The notes beneath the pieces were generated by a model that did no database searches, was not told where the DNA came from, and saw only the letters and a program-made list of their open reading frames with translations. 64,000 nt of DNA, taken from assembly GCF_029892445.1 (NCBI RefSeq), contig NZ_JARXVJ010000001.1, positions 1,178,001-1,242,000 of the forward strand, written 5' to 3'. Of the stretch, positions 12,078 to 20,829 are shown one piece after another (position 1 is the stretch's first letter; the number at the start of each line of letters is the position of its first letter). The translations under genes and the position numbers were made by a program. This DNA is from Chryseobacterium sp. H1D6B. Lineage in GTDB: Bacteria; Bacteroidota; Bacteroidia; Flavobacteriales; Weeksellaceae.

Positions 12078-12923
12078 TTAATAAAATAATTTTAGATTCC
12101 CGTTTGATTCGTATTGATTGGTCCATGTATTTTCAGTGTGTGCACCTAGCTGGCCTATTTCATTAAATTCCTGAGTTTTTCTTTTCTGAGGAGTGTTTTT
12201 AGACAATGATAAATAGAAATATTCTTCAAAAATACCCAGACCGCTGAATGGATTTTGTACATTATCAAAATTACTGAACTCTATCTGACTCATAGTATAC
12301 GCATCAACAGTGTTATGTCTTTCAATACTTGTCGCTTTTTGCAAATTCCCTGAATTATCATAAGTAAATTTTTCCACATAACTTAAAATATAATCAGATG
12401 GATCGGTCGGATCATACGGCATATTGGGCAGTTCTGTAACAATTTCAACAAGCTTACCTGTACCATCATAATTGTATGTAAGATGTTTCTCCCATATTGG
12501 TCCATAATTGGGCTGAAATATGACAGACTTAACGAGCCTGCCTTGATTATCAAACTCTAATGATCTTTCTTTTACAGGAATATTGAAATTAGGATCAGAG
12601 CTGTATTCTCCCATTGATGCTGAATTACCGCTGTAGGTAATTTTAGTATAAATTGAATTAAAAAAATAGGAAGGAAATGTCCCTCCAGAGAATGATAAGA
12701 AACCTCCAATCCTTTTAGTAATTCTTCCCTGAGAATCATATTCAAAATAATAATTTGGATCACTTCCCATATAAGACTGAGCCAGAAGAGGAAAACTTGA
12801 TGAAATTTTATTTGGTTTTATTGCTGCAACTATATTAGGTGTCTGCACCAATTCCTCATCATTATTACTACAAGAATAAATAAATGACAGCAAGATTATT
12901 AAAAAGAATATTTTTAGTCTCAT
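12078..12923 (-). CDS. YD-repeat lipoprotein
   Basis: The 281-residue protein has a lipoprotein signal with lipobox cysteine C18 (FIYSC). At least five degenerate RHS/YD-type repeats follow, each with an aromatic-Asp-x-x-Gly core: FEYDSQGRITKR, LEFDNQGRLVK, YNYDGTGKLVEI, FTYDNSGNLQKA and FNEIGQLGA. It is likely anchored in a membrane and faces the periplasm or cell surface. There is no toxin-like C-terminal domain and no partner gene. The function is unknown; single-chain YD lipoproteins of this size are common in Flavobacteriia. Confidence 0.85.
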   Translation of the reverse strand: MRLKIFFLIILLSFIYSCSNNDEELVQTPNIVAAIKPNKISSSFPLLAQSYMGSDPNYYFEYDSQGRITKRIGGFLSFSGGTFPSYFFNSIYTKITYSGNSASMGEYSSDPNFNIPVKERSLEFDNQGRLVKSVIFQPNYGPIWEKHLTYNYDGTGKLVEIVTELPNMPYDPTDPSDYILSYVEKFTYDNSGNLQKATSIERHNTVDAYTMSQIEFSNFDNVQNPFSGLGIFEEYFYLSLSKNTPQKRKTQEFNEIGQLGAHTENTWTNQYESNGNLKLFY

Positions 12924-12929
12924 CTAAAA

Positions 12930-13607
12930 TTAATTTTCACACGCCCTCCAGACAGCATCATTCTGCGGAACCGGAGCCGTAACTTCTATTTTTTCTTTGG
13001 TCACAGGATGAATAAATTCTAATTTCCTGGCATGAAGATTAATTCCTCCATCAGGATTAGAACGGGGTGATCCGTATTTCAGATCTCCTTTAATTGGTAT
13101 TCCTGTCTTTGATAATTGTGCACGGATCTGATGATGCCTGCCTGTTTCAAGATCAATTTCAAGAAGCATATAATTTTCCAGACTTTTTATAACCGTGTAT
13201 CTCAAAATTGCTTCCTTAGCTCCTTCGGCGGCTTTAGTAAAAATAATTGCTTTATTATTTTTCTCGTTTTTCATTAGATAATGTACTAAACGCTGGCTCT
13301 GCGGAACCATTTCTTTAGGAACTACTGCCCAATACGTTTTCTTCACTTCTCTATTTTTCACCATCTGAGTAAGACGGGAAAGCGCTTTTGATGTTTTAGC
13401 GTAAATCACCAGCCCTGAAGTAGGACGGTCAATACGATGAACTAAGCCGAGAAAAACATTTCCCGGCTTAGCATCTCTTATTTTTATATAATTCTTAATA
13501 GAATCTAATAATGATTCATCGCCGGTTTTATCGCCTTGAACGAGCTGTCCGACTTTTTTATTGATTATTAAAAGATGATTGTCTTCATAAATAATCTGTT
13601 CCTTCAT
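12930..13607 (-). CDS. RluA-family pseudouridine synthase
   Basis: The 225-residue protein is a catalytic RluA-type domain without an S4 domain. The catalytic aspartate is D60 in VHRIDRPTSGLVIYAKT. Other blocks are LETGRHHQIRAQL and INLHARKLEFIHPV. It isomerises uridine to pseudouridine in rRNA or tRNA; the target base cannot be told. It ends 6 bases before the lipoprotein gene and lies 11 bases downstream of a small membrane-protein gene. Confidence 0.93.
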   Translation of the reverse strand: MKEQIIYEDNHLLIINKKVGQLVQGDKTGDESLLDSIKNYIKIRDAKPGNVFLGLVHRIDRPTSGLVIYAKTSKALSRLTQMVKNREVKKTYWAVVPKEMVPQSQRLVHYLMKNEKNNKAIIFTKAAEGAKEAILRYTVIKSLENYMLLEIDLETGRHHQIRAQLSKTGIPIKGDLKYGSPRSNPDGGINLHARKLEFIHPVTKEKIEVTAPVPQNDAVWRACEN

Positions 13608-13618
13608 ACTAATTTCCC

Positions 13619-13936
13619 TTATCTTTTTGGTCTGTTAAATACAGAAATAATAATTCCTCCTAAAAGTCCAATTGTTTTTATTCCCGAAACCCTTGATTCC
13701 AAAGGTAAAAATGCTCCTACTACACAAATCAAAGCGGCTGCATACATCGGGTAGACAAGTTTTTGATTAGATAGAGAAGGTGCTTGAAAAAAGAAACTGA
13801 TTCCTATTAAAATATAAAATACTCTTTTCGAAAGTATGTTATTAATTTCCGGTGAAAATAAATTAAACCATCCTGCGGCCAGGCAGATCACTGCAATAAT
13901 TGAAATAACCCCTTGAATTGTCTGTTGGTTCTTCAT
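13619..13936 (-). CDS. Small multi-spanning membrane protein of unknown function
   Basis: This 105-residue hydrophobic protein has about four predicted membrane segments (10-28, 40-52, 62-78 and 86-100). I do not recognise a family. It sits between panB, whose stop is 3 bases upstream of the ATG at 13936, and the RluA gene, so the three probably share a transcript. A TTG one codon earlier is less likely as the start. Confidence 0.75.
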   Translation of the reverse strand: MKNQQTIQGVISIIAVICLAAGWFNLFSPEINNILSKRVFYILIGISFFFQAPSLSNQKLVYPMYAAALICVVGAFLPLESRVSGIKTIGLLGGIIISVFNRPKR

Positions 13937-13939
13937 CAA

Positions 13940-14755
13940 TTAATAGCTTTCTTTTTCGTTTGGAAAATCTACATTTTTCACATCTTTCACATAAGCGGCT
14001 ACAGCTCCTGTGATTTCAGTATAAAGATCAAGATATCTTCTTAAGAATTTCGGTGTGAAATCTTTATTCATTCCTACCATATCATGATATACTAAAACCT
14101 GTCCGTCACAATCGGCTCCGGCACCAATTCCAATAGTCGGAATAGAAATGCTTTCTGAAACTCTCTTGGCTAATTCTGCAGGGATTTTCTCTAAAACAAT
14201 AGAAAAACATCCTAATTCTTCTAAAAGCTGTGCATCAGCAATTAATTTTTCAGCTTCTGCCTCTTCTTTTGCTCTTACTTTATAGGTTCCGAACTTATAG
14301 ATAGACTGAGGCGTTAATCCTAAATGTCCCATTACCGGAATTCCGGCATTGATGATTTTTTTGATAGATTTTGATATTTCTTTTCCGCCTTCGATCTTCA
14401 CAGCATGCGCTCCTCCTTCTTTCATCATTCTTACAGCAGATTCCAAAGCTTTTTCAGGGTTGCTCTGATAAGTTCCAAAAGGAAGGTCTGCCACCACTAA
14501 AGCTCTGTCTACACCGCGCACTACACTTTGAGCGTGATAGATCATCTGATCTAAGGTGATGGGCAAGGTAGTTTCAAAACCAGCCATTACATTTGCTGCA
14601 GAGTCGCCAATCAAAATTGCATCTACTCCGCCTGCATCTACCATCTTCGCGGTAGTAAAATCATAAGCGGTAAGCATTGTTATTTTCTCCTTATCGAATT
14701 TCATTTTTCGTAAGGTTTCAGTCGTAACTTTTTTAATTTCAGAATGAACAGACAT
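13940..14755 (-). CDS. panB: 3-methyl-2-oxobutanoate hydroxymethyltransferase
   Basis: The 271-residue TIM-barrel enzyme transfers a hydroxymethyl group from methylene-THF to ketoisovalerate, the first committed step to pantothenate. Family blocks include [28 protein letters not shown], where Asp binds metal, HLGLTPQS and [18 protein letters not shown]. It leads a probable operon with the small membrane protein and the pseudouridine synthase. No panC or panD is nearby. Confidence 0.97.
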   Translation of the reverse strand: MSVHSEIKKVTTETLRKMKFDKEKITMLTAYDFTTAKMVDAGGVDAILIGDSAANVMAGFETTLPITLDQMIYHAQSVVRGVDRALVVADLPFGTYQSNPEKALESAVRMMKEGGAHAVKIEGGKEISKSIKKIINAGIPVMGHLGLTPQSIYKFGTYKVRAKEEAEAEKLIADAQLLEELGCFSIVLEKIPAELAKRVSESISIPTIGIGAGADCDGQVLVYHDMVGMNKDFTPKFLRRYLDLYTEITGAVAAYVKDVKNVDFPNEKESY

Positions 14756-14774
14756 AATTTATATATATGTTTAA

Positions 14775-14802
14775 AAGTTAAAAAGTCGGCTTCCGCCGAC
14801 TT
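14775..14802 (-). terminator. Terminator of the Crp/Fnr gene
   Basis: AAGTCGGC and GCCGACTT form an 8-bp stem around a TTCC loop. On the minus strand TTTTTAAC follows. Confidence 0.8.
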
Positions 14803-14815
14803 AAGTTGTATGATT

Positions 14816-15529
14816 TTACAAAACTACGTGTCCTAGTTTCATTAATTTATCGTGATTCAAGATTTTGATATTTCTTCCGTCCACTTCAATCAAACTGTCC
14901 TGTTTGAATTCAGAGATTAGTCTGATGGCACTTTCTGTAGCAGTCCCAATGATATTGGCAATTTCTTCTCTTGTTAAAGATATTTTAATAAACCCTTCCG
15001 GATCTACTCCTAATTTCTGTTCTAAAAGAATAAGAATTTCTGCCAGTCTTTCTCTTACTGTCTTTTGTGCAAGGAATGTAATGGTATTAGAAGATTCTCC
15101 AAGCTCATAAGCAATTTTCTGAAGCATGACGAAAGACAATTGAGGATCTACCTCCAGCAGATACATAAATACATCCGCAGGAAGAAAAACACATTCAATA
15201 TCTGTCATTGCATCAGCTTTGGCTTGAAAATTTTCTCCACAAAGCAAAGATCGGTAGCCGATGATATCCCCTTCTTTGATAAATCTTAAAATTTGGTCTT
15301 TCCCAAAAGCTCCAGACTTCGATAATTTAGCAGCTCCTTTTTCTAAAAAATATACTCCTTTTGGAGTTTCCCCATCATCGAAAATAGTATCGTGTTTCTG
15401 AAAACTCAGTCTTTTCTTTGCATTAATATATTTTTCAAAATCAACGCTAGAAAGTCTTTCCTTAAATGATTTATCATTAAAAACCCTGGCGAACCTCTCT
15501 TCAATAGCAATCTGTTGTTCCTGCGACAT
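14816..15529 (-). CDS. Crp/Fnr-family transcriptional regulator
   Basis: The 237-residue protein has a cyclic-nucleotide-binding-type beta roll (about 30-140) and a C-terminal winged helix with LTREEIANIIGTATESAIRLISEFK. Only two cysteines occur, and neither forms the N-terminal cluster of FNR, so it should not bind an oxygen-labile Fe-S centre. The frame runs 40 codons further upstream to 15649, but that extension overlaps the divergent ccoI gene and a good promoter, so the ATG at 15529 is chosen. It lies head-to-head with the cbb3 oxidase cluster and is a natural candidate to control it. Confidence 0.93.
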   Translation of the reverse strand: MSQEQQIAIEERFARVFNDKSFKERLSSVDFEKYINAKKRLSFQKHDTIFDDGETPKGVYFLEKGAAKLSKSGAFGKDQILRFIKEGDIIGYRSLLCGENFQAKADAMTDIECVFLPADVFMYLLEVDPQLSFVMLQKIAYELGESSNTITFLAQKTVRERLAEILILLEQKLGVDPEGFIKISLTREEIANIIGTATESAIRLISEFKQDSLIEVDGRNIKILNHDKLMKLGHVVL

Positions 15530-15548
15530 TATTATATGACATTTATCA

Positions 15549-15580
15549 CAAAAATAGAACATTTTAACTCGATAAACAAA
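15549..15580 (-). promoter_or_regulatory. Promoter of the Crp/Fnr gene
   Basis: TTTG (15580-15577), a 20-base spacer and TATTTTTG (15556-15549) on the minus strand match the Bacteroidota consensus exactly and place the start site about 14 bases before the ATG at 15529. Confidence 0.65.
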
Positions 15581-15591
15581 AAAAATTGTTA

Positions 15592-15599
15592 TAATTTTG
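15592..15599 (+). promoter_or_regulatory. Candidate -7 element for ccoI
   Basis: TAATTTTG matches TAnnTTTG and lies 14 bases before the ATG at 15614. A convincing -33 box is missing, which would fit a promoter needing an activator. Confidence 0.4.
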
Positions 15600-15613
15600 T
15601 AAGTCAATAATTT

Positions 15614-17998
15614 ATGAAGGTGAGCGAGAACTGTTATCACTGCGGGCAAGGCATAGAAAAGGAAAGAATTCTTTTTGATGAAAAAATTTTCTGCTGCAAC
15701 GGCTGCAAATCTGTATACGAAATTTTAAATACCAATAATTTAAGTAATTTCTACGAATTAAATAAAAGAGCCGGCATTCGTCCAAACGATGAAAACGCTT
15801 CTCAATTCGATTATTTAGATACTCCAGAAATTTTTGAAAAAGTCACTGATTTTTCCGAAGGGAATACAAGTTTAGTTACCTTCAAAATTCCTGTAATACA
15901 CTGTTCTTCGTGCATCTGGCTGCTGGAAAGTCTTCATACATTAAATGAGGGCATTAAATATTCTCAAGTCAACTTCACAAGAAAAACCCTGCAAGTCTCA
16001 TTCAATCATAACGATTTAAAATTAAGCGAATTAGCTAAATTCTTAACCAATCTAGGATACAAGCCGGTAGTAAGTTTAGAGACTGCTGATAAAAATGTAG
16101 ATCATTTAGACAAATCACTTCTCGTAAAATTAGCCATTGCAGGTTTTGCATTTGGTAATGGAATGTTCTTAGCTTTTCCTGAATATATCGGCGGTGAAGA
16201 TTACTGGATGGAGCACTATAAAAATCTTTTCAGAGGATTAATGTTCTTATTAGCGTGTCCTGTAGTATTTTACTCTGCTTCAGATTATTATAAATCTGCA
16301 TGGTATGGATTAAAAAATAAAATCGTCAATATTGATGTTCCTATCGTTTTAGGGATTTTTGTTCTTTTCGGCAGAAGTATTTATGAAGTGGTTACCGATT
16401 ACGGCCCGGGATACTTTGATACTTTATGCGGCCTTTTGTTCTTCATGCTTATGGGTAAGATGTTCCAAAAAAGAACATACAGTGCTCTTTCTTACGACCG
16501 TGATTACAAGTCTTTTTATCCAATTGCTGTAACAAAGGTTGATTTCAATGGGAAACAGAACAATATTCTGCTTTCAGAAATAAAAATTGGAGATAGAATC
16601 TTGGTTAGAAATCAAGAGCTCATCCCTGTTGATGCTATTTTGATCAATGGAGAAGGAAATATAGACAACAGTTTCATCACTGGTGAAAGCGAAAGTATCA
16701 GCAAGCATCCGGGAGATAAAATTTTTGCTGGTGGCAAACAGATCGGCTCCTCATTAGAGCTCGAAGTCATTAAAAATGTGGATCAAAGTTACCTGACCCA
16801 GCTTTGGAATAAAGAAGCTTTCAAAAAACATGAGACAGGACTAGACACACTAACCAATAGAATCAGTAAATATTTCACATTCATCATTTTAGGCATCACT
16901 CTAGTCTCAGGAATTTACTGGTCTTTCATTGACCTTGAAAAAATGTTCCAGGTTGTTTCCGCAATCCTGATTATTGCATGCCCTTGTGCACTTGCACTTT
17001 CCGCACCGTTCACTTTCGGACACATTATGAGGATTTTAGGCCGAAATAAATTCTATGTAAAAGATACTTTAACGATCGAAAAAATCGCTAAAATTGACAC
17101 TTTAGTTTTTGACAAAACCGGAACGATCACCCATAGAAAAAAGACGAATATTAAATATGAAGGTTCTGAAGTTAAAGAATTTGATTTATTAAACATCAAA
17201 ACCTTATTAAAGAACTCTAACCACCCTTTATCAAAATCCTTGTATGAATTTGTAGAAGCTGAAGACGGCTATTTCCCGGTTGAAAATTTCCAGGAGATCT
17301 CAGGAAAAGGCTACGAAGCAAATGTGAGAGGAAGCATCTATAAAATCGGATCTGCCCGTTATAACAATCAAGAATCAAAAAACCTTGAAACAGCGGTTTA
17401 TATCAGTAAAAACAATGAATTTTTAGGTAAGTTTATTTTCAAAAATGAATATCGTGAACATCTTAAAAATCTTTTCAAAAAACTTACTAATTACAAAATT
17501 TTCATCCTGAGCGGTGACAACTCTTCTGAAGAAAATCAGCTGAAAGAGCTTATTCCGACCTGCAGTGCAATGGCATTCAACCAAAGCCCGGAAGACAAAC
17601 TTAATTACATCAAAAACTTACAGGACCAGAATTTAAAAGTTGCCATGCTCGGAGACGGATTAAATGATGCCGGAGCCTTGAAACAAAGCAACGTAGGAAT
17701 TGCAATATCAGATGACACCAATACCTTCACACCCTCATCTGATGTGATCATGGATGGCGAAAAAGTAGTAACTTTAGATAACTATCTCAATGTATGTAAA
17801 GGCTCTATAACAATTGTGAAAATGACATTCATAATCAGCTTTCTATACAATGTTGTCGGTCTAAGCTACGCCGTTACAGGCCACATGCACCCTCTTTTTG
17901 CCGCATTAATCATGCCGATAAGCTCCATTACCGTTGTAGCATTTACTACTCTTTCAACATGGATATTAGGAAGGAAATACTTTAAAAAAGACGCTTAA
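15614..17998 (+). CDS. ccoI: Copper-transporting P-type ATPase CcoI/FixI
   Basis: The 794-residue P1B-type ATPase supplies copper for cbb3 oxidase assembly at the inner membrane. An N-terminal cysteine-rich metal-binding region (C7, C10, C27, C28, C31) is followed by an HMA domain with C97-x-x-C100. The transmembrane copper motif CPC is at 456-458. The phosphorylation site D500 lies in DKTGTITHRK. MLGDGLNDAGAL is the hinge motif. Position directly before ccoS and ccoNO gives the CcoI assignment rather than a general CopA exporter. Confidence 0.96.
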   Translation: MKVSENCYHCGQGIEKERILFDEKIFCCNGCKSVYEILNTNNLSNFYELNKRAGIRPNDENASQFDYLDTPEIFEKVTDFSEGNTSLVTFKIPVIHCSSCIWLLESLHTLNEGIKYSQVNFTRKTLQVSFNHNDLKLSELAKFLTNLGYKPVVSLETADKNVDHLDKSLLVKLAIAGFAFGNGMFLAFPEYIGGEDYWMEHYKNLFRGLMFLLACPVVFYSASDYYKSAWYGLKNKIVNIDVPIVLGIFVLFGRSIYEVVTDYGPGYFDTLCGLLFFMLMGKMFQKRTYSALSYDRDYKSFYPIAVTKVDFNGKQNNILLSEIKIGDRILVRNQELIPVDAILINGEGNIDNSFITGESESISKHPGDKIFAGGKQIGSSLELEVIKNVDQSYLTQLWNKEAFKKHETGLDTLTNRISKYFTFIILGITLVSGIYWSFIDLEKMFQVVSAILIIACPCALALSAPFTFGHIMRILGRNKFYVKDTLTIEKIAKIDTLVFDKTGTITHRKKTNIKYEGSEVKEFDLLNIKTLLKNSNHPLSKSLYEFVEAEDGYFPVENFQEISGKGYEANVRGSIYKIGSARYNNQESKNLETAVYISKNNEFLGKFIFKNEYREHLKNLFKKLTNYKIFILSGDNSSEENQLKELIPTCSAMAFNQSPEDKLNYIKNLQDQNLKVAMLGDGLNDAGALKQSNVGIAISDDTNTFTPSSDVIMDGEKVVTLDNYLNVCKGSITIVKMTFIISFLYNVVGLSYAVTGHMHPLFAALIMPISSITVVAFTTLSTWILGRKYFKKDA

Positions 17999-18043
17999 AG
18001 CCCTTATTTAGATTGATTTTAAATTAGCAGGATAGGCTATTTC

Positions 18044-18099
18044 TTGATTAATGTCATTATTTTTCACTAATTTTGAACCCCGAAAATAGGTTAATTTTG
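18044..18099 (+). promoter_or_regulatory. Candidate FNR-like box and two -7 elements before ccoS-ccoNOQP
   Basis: TTGAT-TAAT-GTCAT (18044-18057) matches nine of the ten conserved bases of the FixK/ANR site TTGATnnnnGTCAA. Two TAATTTTG elements follow (18068-18075 and 18092-18099). The second lies only 7 bases before the ATG. The spacing is not ideal for classic class II activation, so this is a suggestion. Confidence 0.35.
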
Positions 18100-18106
18100 T
18101 CGTCAA

Positions 18107-18337
18107 ATGGATATTCTATATTTAATGATCCTGTGCAGTGTTTCTTTGGCTGCAATCTTCTTGGTAGTTTTTATTATAAACGCCAGAAAAGGACAGTTTG
18201 AAGATGATGAATCTCCAGCTGTTAGAATACTCTTCGACTCCGGTGAAATAAAGGAAAAAGAAGAAACTGACAACAATAAAAATGAAGACGAAAAAGAAAA
18301 AGGAGAAAATAATAAAATTGAAGAAAAAAGTGAATAG
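18107..18337 (+). CDS. ccoS: cbb3-type cytochrome oxidase assembly protein CcoS
   Basis: The 76-residue protein has one N-terminal membrane helix (about 3-24), then the typical R-K-G-Q-F-E-D-D-E-S-P-A stretch, then a highly charged Glu/Lys/Asn tail. CcoS is needed for cofactor insertion into the oxidase. It begins 109 bases after ccoI and ends 5 bases before ccoNO. Confidence 0.92.
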   Translation: MDILYLMILCSVSLAAIFLVVFIINARKGQFEDDESPAVRILFDSGEIKEKEETDNNKNEDEKEKGENNKIEEKSE

Positions 18338-18342
18338 TTGAT

Positions 18343-20604
18343 ATGGAAACACAGAAGTTTAGTTATGACAACAGTATTGTTCGGGCATTTCTTTATGCGA
18401 CCATTGTCTTTGGGATTATAGGTTTCACGTTCGGGCTTACAGCAGCATTAATGCTTTTCTACCCAGAACTTCCAGAATTTTTATTCGGAACTGATGATAC
18501 TACCATCCAAAGTTTAAAAAGTGGTAACATTCAGGGGCTGATTAATACTCATGGTGCATTTGGTTTTGGTAGAATCAGAATGCTCCACACCAACACCGTA
18601 ATTTTTGCATTTGTATGTAATATCGTTTATACCGGTGTTTATTACTCTTTACAAAGATTATTAAAAGCAAGAATGTATAGTGATACATTGTCTTGGCTGC
18701 ATTTCTGGACCTGGCAGTTTATGATCGTTGCTACGTTCATCACCTTCTTTATGGGGATCAATACTTCTAAAGAATATGCTGAACATGAATGGCCGATTGA
18801 TATATTAATCGCATTCTCATGGATCATTTTCGGTATCAACATGTTCTTAACTATCGCAAAAAGAAGGGTAAGACACCTTTATGTTGCGATTTGGTTCTAT
18901 ATCGGTACTTGGATTGCTGTAGCGATGCTTCATATCTTTAACAACTTAGAGGTTCCATTATCTTTCACAGGCTGGAAATCTTATTCTGCTTATGCAGGGG
19001 TTAAGGATGCTATCGTACAATGGTGGTACGGCCACAATGCGGTTGCATTTATTTTAACAACACCTGTTTTAGGATTAATGTATTATTTCCTTCCAAAAGC
19101 AGCAGATCGTCCAGTTTTCTCATACAAACTGTCTATCATTCACTTTTGGTCATTGATTTTCGTATATATCTGGGCTGGTCCTCACCACCTTCAGTATACC
19201 GCTCTTCCTGCTTGGGCACAGGCAGTAGGAACAGGTTTCTCTATCATGCTTATCGCACCGTCTTGGGGTGGAATGCTGAACGGGCTTCTTACTTTAAGAG
19301 GAGCTTGGGATAAGGTAAGAGAAAACCCTATTCTTAAATTCTTCGTAGTTGCAGTTACGTGTTACGGGATGGCAACATTCGAAGGACCGCTTTTAGCAAC
19401 AAAAAACATCAATAAAATTGGTCACTTTACAGACTGGGTTATCGGTCACGTTCATTTAGGTGCGCTTGGATGGAATGGGTTTATGGCTTTCGGAGTTATT
19501 TACTATCTGATCCCAATTATGTGGAGAACAAAAATATGGTCTGTAAAATTAGCTAACTGGCATTTCTGGTTAGGTACTTTAGGAATTATTTTCTATGCAG
19601 TGCCTATGTATATTTCAGGATTTACTCAAGGGTTAATGTGGAAGCAGTTCAACCCGGACGGAACATTATTGTGGAAAAACTGGTTAGATACCGTTACTGC
19701 AATTATTCCTTACTTTAAAATGAGATTCGTAGGAGGTCTATTCTATCTTTCTGGGGCTATTTTAATGGTAGTAAACGTTGTAGCAACAGTAAGAAAAGGA
19801 TCATTCCAAAAAGAAGTTCCTGCAGAAGCACCTGCTTTAGCTAATATCAGCAACAAACGTAAAGAAGGAGAAGGAACTCACCTTTGGATCGAAAGAATGC
19901 CGGTACTTTTAGGAGTTATGTCTTTCTTAACTATATCTATTGGTAGTTCAGTTGAAATTATCCCTACTCTTTCTCTTAAGAAAAGTGTACCTACAATTTC
20001 AGCAGTAAAACCATATTCACCGCTGGAATTAGAAGGTAGAGATCTTTACATCCGTGAAGGCTGTAATGCCTGCCACTCTCAGATGGTAAGACCATTCAGA
20101 GATGAGATCGTAAGATTTAACGGTAAAAACGGACAGTACTCAAAAGCTGGAGAGTTCATTTACGATAGACCATTCTTGTGGGGATCTAAGAGAACTGGAC
20201 CGGATTTACATAGAGAAGGAGGTAAAAACCCAAGTTCTTGGCACTATAAGCACATGTATAACCCTAGATCAACGTCTGCAGGTTCTATTATGCCTCGTTA
20301 CCCTTGGTTAATTGCTACAAACCTAGACAGATCTAAAATGGTTGATAAAATTGTTTTCATGAAACAAATTTATGACGTACCTTATACAAAGTCTCAAATT
20401 GATACTGCCAACCAGTGGGCAGACCACCAGGCAGCAAAAATTGTAAAAGATATCTTCTCTGAAGCAGCAGATTTAAAAGTTGCTTACGCTAAGAGACCTA
20501 AAGGTGAATTAGAGAAAAAAGAAATTGTAGCTCTTATTTCTTACTTACAAAGATTAGGTACTGATATCAAAACGACAGAAATAAAAACAGCAAGTAATAA
20601 CTAA
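18343..20604 (+). CDS. ccoNO: cbb3-type cytochrome c oxidase, fused subunits I and II (CcoN-CcoO)
   Basis: The 753-residue protein joins two oxidase subunits in one chain, a form typical of Bacteroidota. Residues about 10-490 are the 12-helix CcoN core with heme and copper histidines in LHTNT, WYGHNAVAF, GPHHLQYT and VIGHVHLGALGWNG. Residues about 540-750 are the CcoO domain with one heme c motif at 574-578 (CNACH), and SQMVRPFRDE after it. The enzyme reduces oxygen to water and pumps protons at the inner membrane under low oxygen. It is followed by ccoQ and ccoP. Confidence 0.97.
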   Translation: METQKFSYDNSIVRAFLYATIVFGIIGFTFGLTAALMLFYPELPEFLFGTDDTTIQSLKSGNIQGLINTHGAFGFGRIRMLHTNTVIFAFVCNIVYTGVYYSLQRLLKARMYSDTLSWLHFWTWQFMIVATFITFFMGINTSKEYAEHEWPIDILIAFSWIIFGINMFLTIAKRRVRHLYVAIWFYIGTWIAVAMLHIFNNLEVPLSFTGWKSYSAYAGVKDAIVQWWYGHNAVAFILTTPVLGLMYYFLPKAADRPVFSYKLSIIHFWSLIFVYIWAGPHHLQYTALPAWAQAVGTGFSIMLIAPSWGGMLNGLLTLRGAWDKVRENPILKFFVVAVTCYGMATFEGPLLATKNINKIGHFTDWVIGHVHLGALGWNGFMAFGVIYYLIPIMWRTKIWSVKLANWHFWLGTLGIIFYAVPMYISGFTQGLMWKQFNPDGTLLWKNWLDTVTAIIPYFKMRFVGGLFYLSGAILMVVNVVATVRKGSFQKEVPAEAPALANISNKRKEGEGTHLWIERMPVLLGVMSFLTISIGSSVEIIPTLSLKKSVPTISAVKPYSPLELEGRDLYIREGCNACHSQMVRPFRDEIVRFNGKNGQYSKAGEFIYDRPFLWGSKRTGPDLHREGGKNPSSWHYKHMYNPRSTSAGSIMPRYPWLIATNLDRSKMVDKIVFMKQIYDVPYTKSQIDTANQWADHQAAKIVKDIFSEAADLKVAYAKRPKGELEKKEIVALISYLQRLGTDIKTTEIKTASNN

Positions 20605-20621
20605 AAACAATAAAAGGCGCA

Positions 20622-20819
20622 ATGATTCCTCAGAACTTTAAAGATATATTATCCAATACAGAAAACGCTGGTCTTTACCAGACGCTGGCTCTGATTTTCT
20701 TTATGCTGTTCTTCGTAGCTTTGGTATTATATGTATTTAGCAGGCCTAAAAAATATTACAAAGAAGAAGAAGAAGCACCTCTTGGGGATGACGAAGATGA
20801 CTTTAATTTAAAAAATTAA
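20622..20819 (+). CDS. ccoQ: cbb3-type oxidase small subunit CcoQ
   Basis: The 65-residue protein has one membrane helix (about 19-41), then a basic RPKKYYK segment and an acidic tail. Size, topology and place between ccoNO and ccoP mark it as the CcoQ/FixQ stabilising subunit. Confidence 0.88.
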   Translation: MIPQNFKDILSNTENAGLYQTLALIFFMLFFVALVLYVFSRPKKYYKEEEEAPLGDDEDDFNLKN

Positions 20820-20829
20820 ACTATTTATT

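Noticed and set aside
12078-12923. RHS/polymorphic toxin
   Set aside because: YD-type repeats are present, but the protein is short, a lipoprotein, and has no toxin domain or adjacent immunity gene.
15530-15649. N-terminal extension of the Crp/Fnr gene with an in-frame C-x-x-C-like stretch
   Set aside because: It overlaps the divergent ccoI start and contains the regulator's own TTTG-N20-TATTTTTG promoter, so it is not coding.
18122-18352. 76-codon ORF on the minus strand opposite ccoS
   Set aside because: It is a Phe-rich shadow of the Glu/Lys tail of ccoS.
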